From an uncultured Caulobacteraceae bacterium (GTDB lineage: Bacteria; Pseudomonadota; Alphaproteobacteria; Caulobacterales; Caulobacteraceae): a stretch of 64,000 nucleotides of DNA. A program made the position numbers and the translations under genes. The stretch covers positions 44,552 to 108,551 of the forward strand of contig CAIQJF010000025.1 in assembly GCA_903872075.1 (NCBI GenBank), written 5' to 3'. Shown piece by piece: positions 52,943-64,000 of this stretch. Each line of letters begins with the position of its first letter. Within the stretch, counting starts at the first letter, position 1. A model generated the notes under the pieces. That model saw only the letters and a list, made by a program, of their open reading frames with translations. It had not been told where the DNA came from and did no database searches.

Positions 52943-52971
52943 GCCACCGTCTTTCCATCTGAGCCGGGCGC

Positions 52972-53010
52972 TTGACTCCCTCGGACTCCGGACTAGAACA
53001 AAAAGAGAAC
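52972..53010 (+). promoter_or_regulatory. SOS-regulated promoter: -35/-10 with overlapping LexA box
   Basis: TTGACT-N16-TAGAAC; GAAC-AAAAAGA-GAAC (52996-53010) matches GTTCN7GTTC on the other strand and overlaps the -10. Confidence 0.8.
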
Positions 53011-53028
53011 AAAAGGAGTCTTGATCCC

Positions 53029-53808
53029 ATGTCCCGCGCGGCGCGCCTCGAAGCAGTGCGGGCCCGCGTCGCCGTCCTGGAGGCTGGCGGCGCGCCGGCC
53101 CGGGGAGTCCTGTCCTTCGGCGATGTGCGGCTGGATGGGGCGTTTCCCGCCGGCGGCCTGCCCCTGGGCTGCTGGCACGCGGTAGGGGGCGAGGGGCTGG
53201 AGATCGAAACCGCCGCCGCGCCGGGCGCCTTCGCCGCCGCCCTGGCCGCGCCGCTGGCCGGGCGAGGGGCGGTGGTCTGGGTGATGCGCCGGGGCGATCT
53301 CTATGCGCCGGGCCTGGCTGGGCTGGGCTTTCCCGCCGACCGCCTGATCCAGGTTCAGGTCCGGGACGAGGCCCAAGCTCTTGCCGCCCTGGAAGACGCC
53401 CTGGGCGCCGCCGGCATCGCCGCCGCCATCGGCGAGGTGGGGAGCGTCGATCTGACGGCCGGCCGGCGGCTTCAACTGGCCTGCGAGCGGCGGGGCGCGA
53501 CGGGATTTGTCATTCATCGGCGGCCCTTCGGCGCCGGGACCGGAGCCGCGGCGGCTGCGCCGGGGGCGGCCGCCGCCACGCGCTGGATCGTGGGCGCCGC
53601 GCCCAGCGGTCCTGGGTTTCACGCCCCCGGGCTCGGCCCGCCGGGCCTGGGGCCGCCGCGCTGGCGGGTGGAACTGACCCGATGCCGGTCCGGCCGGCCG
53701 GGCGCCTGGATACTGGAGAAGACCGATGGAGCGCATCCTCTGCGCGTGGTCGCCGAACTGGGCGATCGCCAACTGGAAACGCCGCAACCCCTCCGCCGCG
53801 CTGGCTGA
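53029..53808 (+). CDS. imuA: ImuA (SulA/RecA-like mutasome protein)
   Basis: RGVLSFGDVRLDGAFPAGGLPLGCWHAV...; directly upstream of imuB-dnaE2; ATG at 53029. Confidence 0.88.
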   Translation: MSRAARLEAVRARVAVLEAGGAPARGVLSFGDVRLDGAFPAGGLPLGCWHAVGGEGLEIETAAAPGAFAAALAAPLAGRGAVVWVMRRGDLYAPGLAGLGFPADRLIQVQVRDEAQALAALEDALGAAGIAAAIGEVGSVDLTAGRRLQLACERRGATGFVIHRRPFGAGTGAAAAAPGAAAATRWIVGAAPSGPGFHAPGLGPPGLGPPRWRVELTRCRSGRPGAWILEKTDGAHPLRVVAELGDRQLETPQPLRRAG

Positions 53809-55255
53809 GGCCTTCGCCCTGGCGGAAACGTCCCGCAACGCCCGCCGGCTCTCCGCGGTGAACGCGGCCGCCGCCGCCCTGGGCCTGTTCGTGGGCCAGA
53901 AGGCCACGGACGCCACAGCCCTGGTTCCGGACCTGGTCCTGGCCGACGCCGAGCCCGAGGCCGACGCGGCGGCGCTGATCGCCCTGGCCGACTGGTGCGC
54001 CCGGTTCTCGCCCGCCGTGGCTCTGGATCCGCCCGACGGTCTCTTCCTGGATATCACCGGCCTCGCCCATCTGTGGGGCGGCGAGGCGGCCCTCGCGGCG
54101 GATCTGACCGCGCGTCTCGCCCGCAATAGCCTGCCTGTGAGGACCGTCGTCGCGCCGACTCCCGGCGCGGCCTGGGCCCTGGCCCGCTTCGGTCCCCATG
54201 GAACCATCCTGAATCCCGAGGACGCTGCGGCGCGCCTGTCTCCCCTGCCGGCCGCGGCCCTGCGCCTGGCGCCGGAGGATGCCGCCCAGATCGCCCGCCT
54301 GGGTCTGGCCACGGTCGGCGCCCTGGGCGCCCAGCCGCGCGATCAACTGGTCCGGCGGTTCGGCGCGGGTGTCGTGCTGCGGCTGGATCAGGCCCTGGGC
54401 CGGCGACGCGAGGCCCTGACCTTCCGCCGCCCTCCCACGCCCTGGTTTGCGCGCCTGGCCTTCGCCGAACCGATCAGCACGCCGGAGGATCTCGCCCGGG
54501 CGGCCCGGGACATCGCCGATCGCCTCTGTGCGCGGCTGGAGGCCGAGGGGCGGGGCGGCCGGCGTTTCGATCTGGCCTTTCACCGCCTGGACGGGGTGAT
54601 CCTGCGCCAGAGCGTGGGCCTCGCCCTGCCCGGGCGGGACGCCGTGGCGGTGGCCCGGCTGATGATCCCGCGGCTGGATACGCTCGATCCCGGGTTTGGT
54701 ATCGAGGCGGTGACCCTTGCGGCGGCTGGGGTCGAGGTCTTGTCCGCCCGACAGGTCCGCCTGGATGAAAGCCGCGATATCGCGCCGGAAGAGGGGATCG
54801 CGCCCCTGGTGGATCGTCTGGTCAACCGCCTGGGGGACGACGCTGTCTGGCGGGCCGAACCCCACGCCAGCCACGATCCGGAACGGGCGGTGCGACGGCG
54901 CCCGCCGCTGTCGCCGCCGTCCGTCGCGGCGCCCGGCGGCTGGGATCCGGAGCGGCCGCGGCCCCTGCGCCTGTTCCGCCGGCCCGAACCCATCGAGGCG
55001 GTGGCGCCGGTGCCCGACGATCCGCCGGTGTTCTTCCGCTGGCGCGGCGCGGGCCACCGCGTGCGCCGGGCCGAGGGGCCCGAGCGCCTGGCGGAGGAAT
55101 GGTGGCGCCGGTCCTTCGAGGAGGCCGGTCCCGGCCGGGTGCGCGACTATTACCGGGTGGAGGACGAGGCGGGCGGGCGCTTCTGGCTGTTCCGCGACGG
55201 GCTCTACGCCGCCGCCGATCCGCCGCGCTGGTGGCTGCACGGCCTGTTCGGTTGA
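53726..55255 (+). CDS. imuB: ImuB Y-family polymerase-like protein
   Basis: [22 protein letters not shown]...[19 protein letters not shown]...; operon context. Confidence 0.92.
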   Translation: MERILCAWSPNWAIANWKRRNPSAALAEAFALAETSRNARRLSAVNAAAAALGLFVGQKATDATALVPDLVLADAEPEADAAALIALADWCARFSPAVALDPPDGLFLDITGLAHLWGGEAALAADLTARLARNSLPVRTVVAPTPGAAWALARFGPHGTILNPEDAAARLSPLPAAALRLAPEDAAQIARLGLATVGALGAQPRDQLVRRFGAGVVLRLDQALGRRREALTFRRPPTPWFARLAFAEPISTPEDLARAARDIADRLCARLEAEGRGGRRFDLAFHRLDGVILRQSVGLALPGRDAVAVARLMIPRLDTLDPGFGIEAVTLAAAGVEVLSARQVRLDESRDIAPEEGIAPLVDRLVNRLGDDAVWRAEPHASHDPERAVRRRPPLSPPSVAAPGGWDPERPRPLRLFRRPEPIEAVAPVPDDPPVFFRWRGAGHRVRRAEGPERLAEEWWRRSFEEAGPGRVRDYYRVEDEAGGRFWLFRDGLYAAADPPRWWLHGLFG

Positions 55256-55271
55256 GAGCCTCGCGCCGCCA

Positions 55272-58200
55272 ATGACCTACGCCGAACTGCAGACCACCAC
55301 CAACTACAGCTTCCTGCGCGGGGCCTCGCATCCGGGAGAACTGGTGCTCACCGCCAGGGCCCTGGGCGTGGCCGCCGTGGGGGTCACCGACCGCAACAGC
55401 CTGGCCGGGGTGGTACGGGCCTGGTCCAAGGGGCGGGAACTGGGACAGCGGGTGCTCAGCGGCTGCCGGCTGGATTTCGCCGACGGGGCGCCCAGCCTGC
55501 TTTGCTATCCCACCGACCGGGAGGCCTGGGGACGCCTCACCCGCCTGCTCACCGTCGGCCAGCGGCGGGCGAAAAAGGGCGACTGCCATCTGATGGCGGC
55601 CGATCTTGCGGCCCATGCCGCGGGCCAGCTGTTTCTCGTCGTCGCGCCGTCGCGTCTGGATCCGGTCTTTGACGCCGACCTGACCCGGCTCGCGGGGGAA
55701 TATCGCGGGCGGATCTGGCTGGCGGCGGCCCGTCCCTATGGCGCGCGGGACATCCAGCGGCTGGCGGCCCTGGACGAGCTGGCGGCGCGCAGCGGCGCGC
55801 CGATGATCGCCGTCAACGACGTCCTCTACCATGGCCCCGAACGGCGGCCCCTTCAGGACATCCTCACCTGCATCCGCGAGGGCCGCACGATCGAGACGGC
55901 GGGCCTGAGCCTGGAGGCCAACGCCGAACGCCATCTGAAAACCCCGTCCGAGATGGCCCGCCTGTTCGCGCGCTGGCCGGCGGCCGTGGCCCGCACCGTC
56001 GAGGTGGCCGACCGGATCGGCTTCGACCTGTCCCAGCTCAAATACGAATACCCAGACGAGCCGGTTCCGCCCGGCAAGACCCCCATCGCCCATCTGACCG
56101 ACCTGGCCTGGCGCGGTGCGGCCTGGCGCTACCCCGGCGAGGTCCCCGAGAAGGTCCAGAGACTTCTGCGCGAGGAGCTGGGCCTGATCGAGGAGCTCGA
56201 CTACCCCAACTACTTCCTCACTGTTTACGACATCGTCGCCTGGGCGCGCTCCCAGGGCATCCTCTGCCAGGGTCGCGGCTCGGCGGCCAATTCGGTGGTT
56301 TGCTTCTGCCTGGGGATCACGGCGGTGGACCCCACCAAGCCCAAGCACGACATGCTCTTCGCCCGCTTCATCTCCCGCGAGCGCAACGAGCCGCCGGATA
56401 TCGACGTCGATTTCGAGCACGAGCGGCGCGAACTGGTGATGCAGTACATCTATGAGCGCTATGGCCGGGAGCGGGCGGCCATCTGCGCCACGGTGATCCA
56501 CTACCGGCCGCGCAGCGCCATCCGCGACGTCGGCAAGGCCCTGGGCCTGACCGAGGACGTCACCGCCGCCCTGGCCGGCACGGTCTGGGGCAGCTGGGGC
56601 GACGGACTGCCCGATGATCACATCCGCCAGGCGGGGCTGGACCCTGAAAGCCCCGAGATTCGCCGGGCCACGGCCCTGGCCGAAGAGCTGCTGACCTTTC
56701 CCCGCCATCTCTCTCAGCACGTGGGCGGCTTCGTCCTCACCCGCCGGCGGCTGGACGAGACCGTCCCCATCGGCAACGGGGCCATGAAGGACCGCACCTT
56801 CATCGAATGGGACAAGGACGACATCGATGATCTCGGCCTGATGAAGGTGGACGTCCTGGCGCTGGGCATGCTCACCGCCATCAAGCGGGCCATGGATGTG
56901 TTGGGCATCGCCGACATGGCCGACATCCCCGAGGAGGACCCGGCCGTCTACGCCATGCTGTCCCGCGCCGATTCCGTGGGCGTGTTCCAGGTGGAAAGCC
57001 GGGCGCAGATGTCCATGCTGCCGCGGCTGAAGCCGCGGGAATTCTATGACCTGGTGATCGAGGTCGCCATCGTCCGGCCGGGGCCGATCCAGGGCGACAT
57101 GGTCCACCCCTATCTGCGCCGCCGGGAGGGAACCGAGCCAGTTGAATTTCCCGCCCCCGCGCCGGAGTTCGGCCCGGCCGATGAACTGGAAGGCGTTCTG
57201 GGCAAGACCCTGGGCGTTCCCCTTTTCCAGGAACAGGCCATGCGCCTGGCCATCGAGGCGGCGAAGTTCACGCCCGAGGAGGCCAACGGCCTGCGCCGGT
57301 CCATGGCCACCTTTCGCAACTACGGTGATGTGGGAGTCTATGGGCGCAAGTTCGCCGAGGGCATGGTCAGCCGGGGCTACGACCCGGAGTTCGCCCAGCG
57401 CTGTTTCCGCCAGATCGAGGGCTTCGGCTCCTATGGCTTCCCCGAGAGCCACGCCATCAGCTTCGCCAAGCTGGTCTATGTCTCGGCCTGGCTGAAGCAC
57501 CATCGCCCGGACGTGTTCTGCGCGGCCATGCTCAACAGCCAGCCCATGGGGTTCTATCAGCCCGCCCAGCTGGTCCGCGACGCGCGCGAGCATGGCGTCG
57601 AGGTCCGCCCGCCTGACGTGATGCGCAGCGGCTGGGACTGCGCGCTGGAAGAGGATCGTGACGAACGCCCCCTCCACTACCTTCGGCGGTCCCCCTCCCC
57701 CGCGGGCGGGGGAGGAGAAAATACATCTCCTCCCCCGTGCAACGGGGGAGGGGGACCGCGCCAAGGGCGCGTGACGGAGGGGGTGCACCTCCGTCCCGTC
57801 CGCCTCGGTCTGAGGATGGTTTCGGGGCTGCGCCGGGAAGAGGCCGACCGGCTGATCGCCGCCCGCCGGGACGGCGCGCGGAGCCTCACCGGTCTCGCCG
57901 CCCAGGGCGCCCTGTCGCGCCAGACCCTGGAGCGGCTGGCCGAGGCCGACGCCCTGCGATCCCTGGGAATGGATCGCAGGGCCGGACTCTGGGCGGTCAA
58001 GGGTCTGGCGCCCGAGGCCCGGGCGGAGACCGAAGCCCCGCTTCTGGCCCTGATGGGCCCGCCCGCCGAGGGTCCGGCCAGCCTGCCGGTCATGCCCCTG
58101 CCGGCCCATGTGGCCGAGGACTACCGCACCACCAGCCTCTCCCTGAAGGCCCACCCCTGCGTCTTCTTCCGGCCCTTGCTGAACGACCTTGGGGCCGTGA

Positions 58201-58565
58201 CGGCGGCGCGTCTGAAGACGATGAGGGATGGCGCCCGCCTCTGTGTGGGCGGTCTGGTCCTCATCCGTCAGCGGCCGGGCACGGCCAAGGGCGTGGTGTT
58301 CGTGACCCTGGAGGACGAGACCGGGGCCGCCAACGCCGTGGTCTGGAAGGACGTCTTCACCGCCAATCGCCGCACCGTCATGGCCTCGCGCTTCCTGGTG
58401 GTGCATGGCCGCCTGCAGAAGGCTGGCGAGGTGATCCATGTGGTGGCCGAGCGGTTCACCGATCTCACCGCGCGCCTGAGCGACTTGCGGGCCGAGGGGC
58501 CGGCGGCGCTGGAACCGCCACGGGCCTCACCGGCCCGGCTGGGCCGCAGCCGGGACTTTCACTGA
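55272..58565 (+). CDS. dnaE2: Error-prone DNA polymerase DnaE2
   Basis: [77 protein letters not shown]. Confidence 0.96.
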   Translation: MTYAELQTTTNYSFLRGASHPGELVLTARALGVAAVGVTDRNSLAGVVRAWSKGRELGQRVLSGCRLDFADGAPSLLCYPTDREAWGRLTRLLTVGQRRAKKGDCHLMAADLAAHAAGQLFLVVAPSRLDPVFDADLTRLAGEYRGRIWLAAARPYGARDIQRLAALDELAARSGAPMIAVNDVLYHGPERRPLQDILTCIREGRTIETAGLSLEANAERHLKTPSEMARLFARWPAAVARTVEVADRIGFDLSQLKYEYPDEPVPPGKTPIAHLTDLAWRGAAWRYPGEVPEKVQRLLREELGLIEELDYPNYFLTVYDIVAWARSQGILCQGRGSAANSVVCFCLGITAVDPTKPKHDMLFARFISRERNEPPDIDVDFEHERRELVMQYIYERYGRERAAICATVIHYRPRSAIRDVGKALGLTEDVTAALAGTVWGSWGDGLPDDHIRQAGLDPESPEIRRATALAEELLTFPRHLSQHVGGFVLTRRRLDETVPIGNGAMKDRTFIEWDKDDIDDLGLMKVDVLALGMLTAIKRAMDVLGIADMADIPEEDPAVYAMLSRADSVGVFQVESRAQMSMLPRLKPREFYDLVIEVAIVRPGPIQGDMVHPYLRRREGTEPVEFPAPAPEFGPADELEGVLGKTLGVPLFQEQAMRLAIEAAKFTPEEANGLRRSMATFRNYGDVGVYGRKFAEGMVSRGYDPEFAQRCFRQIEGFGSYGFPESHAISFAKLVYVSAWLKHHRPDVFCAAMLNSQPMGFYQPAQLVRDAREHGVEVRPPDVMRSGWDCALEEDRDERPLHYLRRSPSPAGGGGENTSPPPCNGGGGPRQGRVTEGVHLRPVRLGLRMVSGLRREEADRLIAARRDGARSLTGLAAQGALSRQTLERLAEADALRSLGMDRRAGLWAVKGLAPEARAETEAPLLALMGPPAEGPASLPVMPLPAHVAEDYRTTSLSLKAHPCVFFRPLLNDLGAVTAARLKTMRDGARLCVGGLVLIRQRPGTAKGVVFVTLEDETGAANAVVWKDVFTANRRTVMASRFLVVHGRLQKAGEVIHVVAERFTDLTARLSDLRAEGPAALEPPRASPARLGRSRDFH
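57669..57784 (+). repeat. Palindromic repeat element inserted in frame within dnaE2
   Basis: CCCCCTCC...GGTCCCCCTCCCCC / GGGGGAGGGGGACC...GGAGGGGG arms around inner hairpin GGGGGAGGAGA-AAATACA-TCTCCTCCCCC. Confidence 0.8.
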
Positions 58566-58582
58566 CCGTGATGGACGATGGA

Positions 58583-59533
58583 TCAGCGCGACGTGGCCAT
58601 GGCCGAGGACATCCAGCCTCGGTTGCCGTTCTCATCATCCACTTCCATCCACACGCCGTTGCGCTGGCCGGTCGGATAGACCGTCGCGCCGGCCTGCAGC
58701 GAATAGACGATCTTGCCGGTGGGCGATGGCGTCGCCCTGACCGCAAGGGCCGCCGTCGTGCGCTGGGACGACACCGGCGCATTGGCCGCCGCCTCGCCCG
58801 GCTGCTGGTTCTGCATGTAGTGGACCAGGTCCACGAAGGCGTTGAAATAGGCCGCGCCGATCACCTTGCCGATGTCCGTGTCGGAATAGCCGCCGCCGGC
58901 CAGGCCCACGAAACCGCCCCATCCGCCGCCGCCACCCCCGCCGCCGAACGAGACATCGGATTTCTGGGCCGCGCCCTCGGCGATGTAGAGCTGCTCGGTG
59001 GTGCGGGCGTCCACCAGGGTCAGGAGCGTATGCGCCTCCGACTTCTTGACCTGAATGCTGCCGGCCAGGGCGCCGAAACCGCCCGGCAGGAAGCGCCCGG
59101 CCACCGCGCCGATGTTGCTGCCCCCGGAATTCCTGTTCGATCCGGCGATGTCCGGGATGATGAAATAGTCGGCCGCCGACACCTGGCCGCGCCCGACGTT
59201 GGACCCGCGGCGGAGATCGCCGGATTCATTAAGTCCGGCTTCCTGATTGCGCATGGCCAGGCCGCCGTTGCGGTCGACGATGCGAAGGCAGCCCGACTTC
59301 AGGGCGAACAGCTTGATCAGGGATTCCGGATTGGAAAGGCCGAGCCCTTCCCACCAGCGGTTCTGCGGCTCCTTGACCGCGGCCGTGCCGAGCGGCCGGT
59401 CGCAACGGGGCAGGTCCGGTGTGAGCGTTTTCTTCGGCCCGTTCCGGTCCATGCCGTACTGGGCGACCGCCGGCGTCGCCAGCGACGAGGCGATAAGCCC
59501 GACGACGAGGCAGGTGGAGACGAAATTACGCAT
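58583..59533 (-). CDS. CsgG/HfaB-like secreted protein with C-terminal SH3-like domain
   Basis: Signal peptide; CLRIVDRNGGLAMRNQEAGLNESGDLRRGSNVGRGQVSAADYFIIPDI pattern; LTLVDARTTEQLYIAEG; C-terminal ALAVRATPSPTGKIVYSLQAGATVYPTGQRNGVWMEVDDENGNRGWM. Confidence 0.75.
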   Translation of the reverse strand: MRNFVSTCLVVGLIASSLATPAVAQYGMDRNGPKKTLTPDLPRCDRPLGTAAVKEPQNRWWEGLGLSNPESLIKLFALKSGCLRIVDRNGGLAMRNQEAGLNESGDLRRGSNVGRGQVSAADYFIIPDIAGSNRNSGGSNIGAVAGRFLPGGFGALAGSIQVKKSEAHTLLTLVDARTTEQLYIAEGAAQKSDVSFGGGGGGGGWGGFVGLAGGGYSDTDIGKVIGAAYFNAFVDLVHYMQNQQPGEAAANAPVSSQRTTAALAVRATPSPTGKIVYSLQAGATVYPTGQRNGVWMEVDDENGNRGWMSSAMATSR

Positions 59534-59623
59534 GATCAGCCCTTTCTGGCCCCCACCGGACCTTAGCGAGGGCGGCGACGGCGTCAACGGCGCGAGCCGC
59601 GGAACGCCGCCGCCGGCGGCGGC

Positions 59624-61696
<2,073 letters not shown>

Positions 61697-61939
61697 GCGG
61701 GTTTCCTCGGCTGCGGCTTCCGCGCGCGCGGGGGCGGGCGAAGTCATATTATGCGCGCGTCATTGACGCCGCCCATGGCGCCCGTCAATCCGGCCGCGGG
61801 ACAAGGGCGGAAAAAAGCCGGGACGCAAAGCCAAGCTTTTGCCGCTTTTGCGGGAAGCAAGACCATTTTCCGCCCCTTTTCGGGACGCGGCGAAAGGTCT
61901 ATGAAAGCCCCTTGGGGCATCTTGAGAGGATTTCGGATC

Positions 61940-63247
61940 ATGTCACGTCTCGTCCACGGCGCCGCGGGCGCCTTGTCGGCTGGGGGTGCGTTCCTGCGCG
62001 CCTGCAGGGCCGCATCAATCTGTCTGGCCGCCGCCGCCCCTGCCATGGCCGACCCGGCTCAGGCGCAGCTCACCTCCCAGCAGGATGCCTATCTGCAATC
62101 GCACCAGATTTCGCCCGGCGCGCTGACGCCGCGCTATCTGAGCGGGGCTCCCGGCGGCGGCCAGAAGATGCTGAAGACGCAGCAGACGCTGCAAACGATC
62201 AGCCCCGGCTCGACCCTGCCCTACTGGTCCACCACGGTCACCTCACCGCTGGATCACGTGACCTATAATGTCTCCATGGTCGGCAGCAGCCCCTACGTCA
62301 CCAAGCCCGCCAACACCGACATCACCTATGTGCCGATCGCCGTGCGCCTGCACTTCCCGGGCGGCTATGTGTTCGATCCGACCACCAACGCCAACTGCGA
62401 CACCCGTTCGGCGTCGAACCGGTTCTTTTATTCGCCGATCTTCCGGGCGGCGACCTACACTTCCAACGGCGTGAACGTCAGCGCCGGCGTCACCCTGGGC
62501 ACCCAGCTGGTGTCGGCCTACCAGCGCGCCAACTTCTGGGACAACGTGAAGGGCTCGCAGTACGGCATCCGTCTGATGCCCAAGCAGTCGAACCCGATCG
62601 TGGTCGACTACACGGTCACCTACCCCGACTCTCAGGTCGTCAGCATCGCCAGCCAGTGCGGCAAGAAGAACAACCCGTTCGGCGAGATGGACATCAACGA
62701 ATATGACGCCCTGGTGCAGTCGCTCGCGGCCAAGTACGCCACCCCGACCCAGCTGCCGGTCGTCCTGGCCTACAATGTCGTGCTGGTGGACGGCTCGCTG
62801 AGCAACTGCTGCATCATCGGCTATCACAACGCCGTGCCGGTCACCGGCGGAACACAGATCTACGCTGTCGGCACCTATGTGGACCCGGGCGTGTTCAGCG
62901 GCATCTCCGATATCGGCGCCTGGTCGCATGAGATCGCCGAACTGTATGACGACCCCTTCGTCCAGTCGATTTCCGGCGTTCCCGGCGGCTTCAGCAACGA
63001 CCTGACCCCGGCCTGGGGCCATCTCGGCCAGGTTGGCGGTTGCCAGAACAACCTCGAGAACGGGGACCCGCTCACGGGTAGCCAGTTCGCGGTGACCACC
63101 ACGGTCGGCGGCGCCACATTCACCTACCACTACCAGGACCTCGCCTTCCTGAACTGGTTCTACCGCACCCCGTCCACGGCGGCCGGCAACGCCGGGTCTT
63201 TCCAGTCTCTTCTGCCCCCCGGCGGTCAACCGACCGTCTGCCAATAA
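61940..63247 (+). CDS. Secreted protein with HExxE-type motif, putative metallopeptidase-like
   Basis: Signal peptide; DIGAWSHEIAELYDDPFVQ...VGGCQNNLENGDPL. Confidence 0.7.
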   Translation: MSRLVHGAAGALSAGGAFLRACRAASICLAAAAPAMADPAQAQLTSQQDAYLQSHQISPGALTPRYLSGAPGGGQKMLKTQQTLQTISPGSTLPYWSTTVTSPLDHVTYNVSMVGSSPYVTKPANTDITYVPIAVRLHFPGGYVFDPTTNANCDTRSASNRFFYSPIFRAATYTSNGVNVSAGVTLGTQLVSAYQRANFWDNVKGSQYGIRLMPKQSNPIVVDYTVTYPDSQVVSIASQCGKKNNPFGEMDINEYDALVQSLAAKYATPTQLPVVLAYNVVLVDGSLSNCCIIGYHNAVPVTGGTQIYAVGTYVDPGVFSGISDIGAWSHEIAELYDDPFVQSISGVPGGFSNDLTPAWGHLGQVGGCQNNLENGDPLTGSQFAVTTTVGGATFTYHYQDLAFLNWFYRTPSTAAGNAGSFQSLLPPGGQPTVCQ

Positions 63248-63318
63248 GCGCTTCGTGAGGTCGCGGCCCCTGCGGCCGCGACCGTCCGGGCCATCGCGAT
63301 TGCACCATTTCGGCCGCA

Positions 63319-63362
63319 GAGCCGCAGGAACCCTGGCCGGTTCCTGCGGCTCATTGCTTTTT
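63319..63362 (+). terminator. Rho-independent terminator
   Basis: GAGCCGCAGGAACC-CTGGCC-GGTTCCTGCGGCTC, 14-bp perfect stem followed by attgcttttt. Confidence 0.85.
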
Positions 63363-63386
63363 GGAAACAAATCGCAACGAAACCGG

Positions 63387-63414
63387 TTGACGCGTGCAAA
63401 TCGTTCATTAACAT
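63387..63414 (+). promoter_or_regulatory. Putative sigma70-type promoter of second TonB receptor
   Basis: TTGACG-N16-TAACAT about 95 bp before the ATG. Confidence 0.4.
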
Positions 63415-63507
63415 CCTAACCTTACCCGCGAAAACACGGCGAGGCCGGGGCGGGCCAACCGGAAACGTATCCGCCGTCCCCGCAAGGGCCGGTTTGGGGG
63501 GGGGCAT

Positions 63508-64000
63508 ATGGCGATCAGACAGATTCTCATGATGACCGGCGCGGCGAGCGTGCTGGCGCTTGCGAGCGGGCACGCTTGTGCGGCTGAGGCCAACGCCAAG
63601 GCGACGGACAACTCGGGCGGCACCACCATCGGCGAACTGGTGGTTACCGCCGAAAAGCGCGAACAGAACCTGCAGACCGTTCCGGTGGCCATCTCGGCCT
63701 ACACCGCGGCCAAGCGTCAGCTGATGGGGATCGACTCCATCCAGGATATGACCAACTTCACCCCGGGTCTTGAGTACAACAGCTCCACCGACCGGATCTC
63801 GCTGCGCGGCGTGGGCCGCCTGACCAACGTGCTCTCCGCCGACGCCTCGGTGGCCAACTACAGCGACGGCGTCTACGAGACCTTCGCGGTGGGCGCCGGC
63901 GCCTCGACCCTGTTCCTGGACCGGGTGGAAGTGCTCCGCGGTCCGCAAGGCACCCTCTACGGCCGTAACGCCATCGGCGGGGCGATCAACATCATCTCCC
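63508..64000 (+). CDS. TonB-dependent receptor, 3' end cut by window
   Basis: Signal peptide, IGELVVTAEKREQNLQTVPVAVSAY, EVLRGPQGTLYGRNAIGGAINIIS, open to window end. Confidence 0.93.
   Translation, partial: MAIRQILMMTGAASVLALASGHACAAEANAKATDNSGGTTIGELVVTAEKREQNLQTVPVAISAYTAAKRQLMGIDSIQDMTNFTPGLEYNSSTDRISLRGVGRLTNVLSADASVANYSDGVYETFAVGAGASTLFLDRVEVLRGPQGTLYGRNAIGGAINIIS

Noticed and set aside
54822-58439. 1205-aa minus-strand ORF opposite imuB/dnaE2
   Set aside because: Antisense to clearly recognisable imuB/dnaE2; long antisense ORFs are expected in high-GC DNA and the translation is low-complexity with no family motif

Overview
The 64 kb window is a GC-rich alphaproteobacterial chromosome segment, most likely from Caulobacterales (Caulobacter/Phenylobacterium-like), judged by gene content and order. 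It appears to span the origin-proximal region. parB-parA-rsmG-mnmG-mnmE-DUF6489-rho-hemJ-hemH all lie on the minus strand. An AT-richer intergenic gap follows at about 24.12-24.68 kb, then ppsR(DUF299)-maf-aroE-coaE-dnaQ on the plus strand. The gap carries a perfect CtrA box (TTAA-N7-TTAA), a near-consensus DnaA box and TCCCCA weak-box motifs, so it is a strong candidate for the replication origin (Cori equivalent). dnaA and hemE are not in the window. Two perfect parS sites (TGTTTCACGTGAAACA) are visible: one inside the leuS coding sequence and one between mnmG and mnmE. Other content includes a partial phyR and an HWE kinase; ftsK, lolA, xthA; leuS, lptE, holA; secB, a Tim44-like gene, mltA, smr; hisBHAFE; hslVU; and fabAB. 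Accessory content includes two TonB-dependent receptors, a single-chain biotin-dependent acyl-CoA carboxylase and a TetR-flanked putative aromatic-degradation cassette. An imuA-imuB-dnaE2 SOS mutasome operon has a perfect LexA box. Notable extras are a roughly 116-bp palindromic repeat element read in frame inside dnaE2, a G9 tract at the start of a TonB receptor gene, and paired direct repeats in the parA-parB gap. No tRNA, rRNA, CRISPR array, transposase or prophage was recognised. All calls come from reading the sequence; no searches were run.
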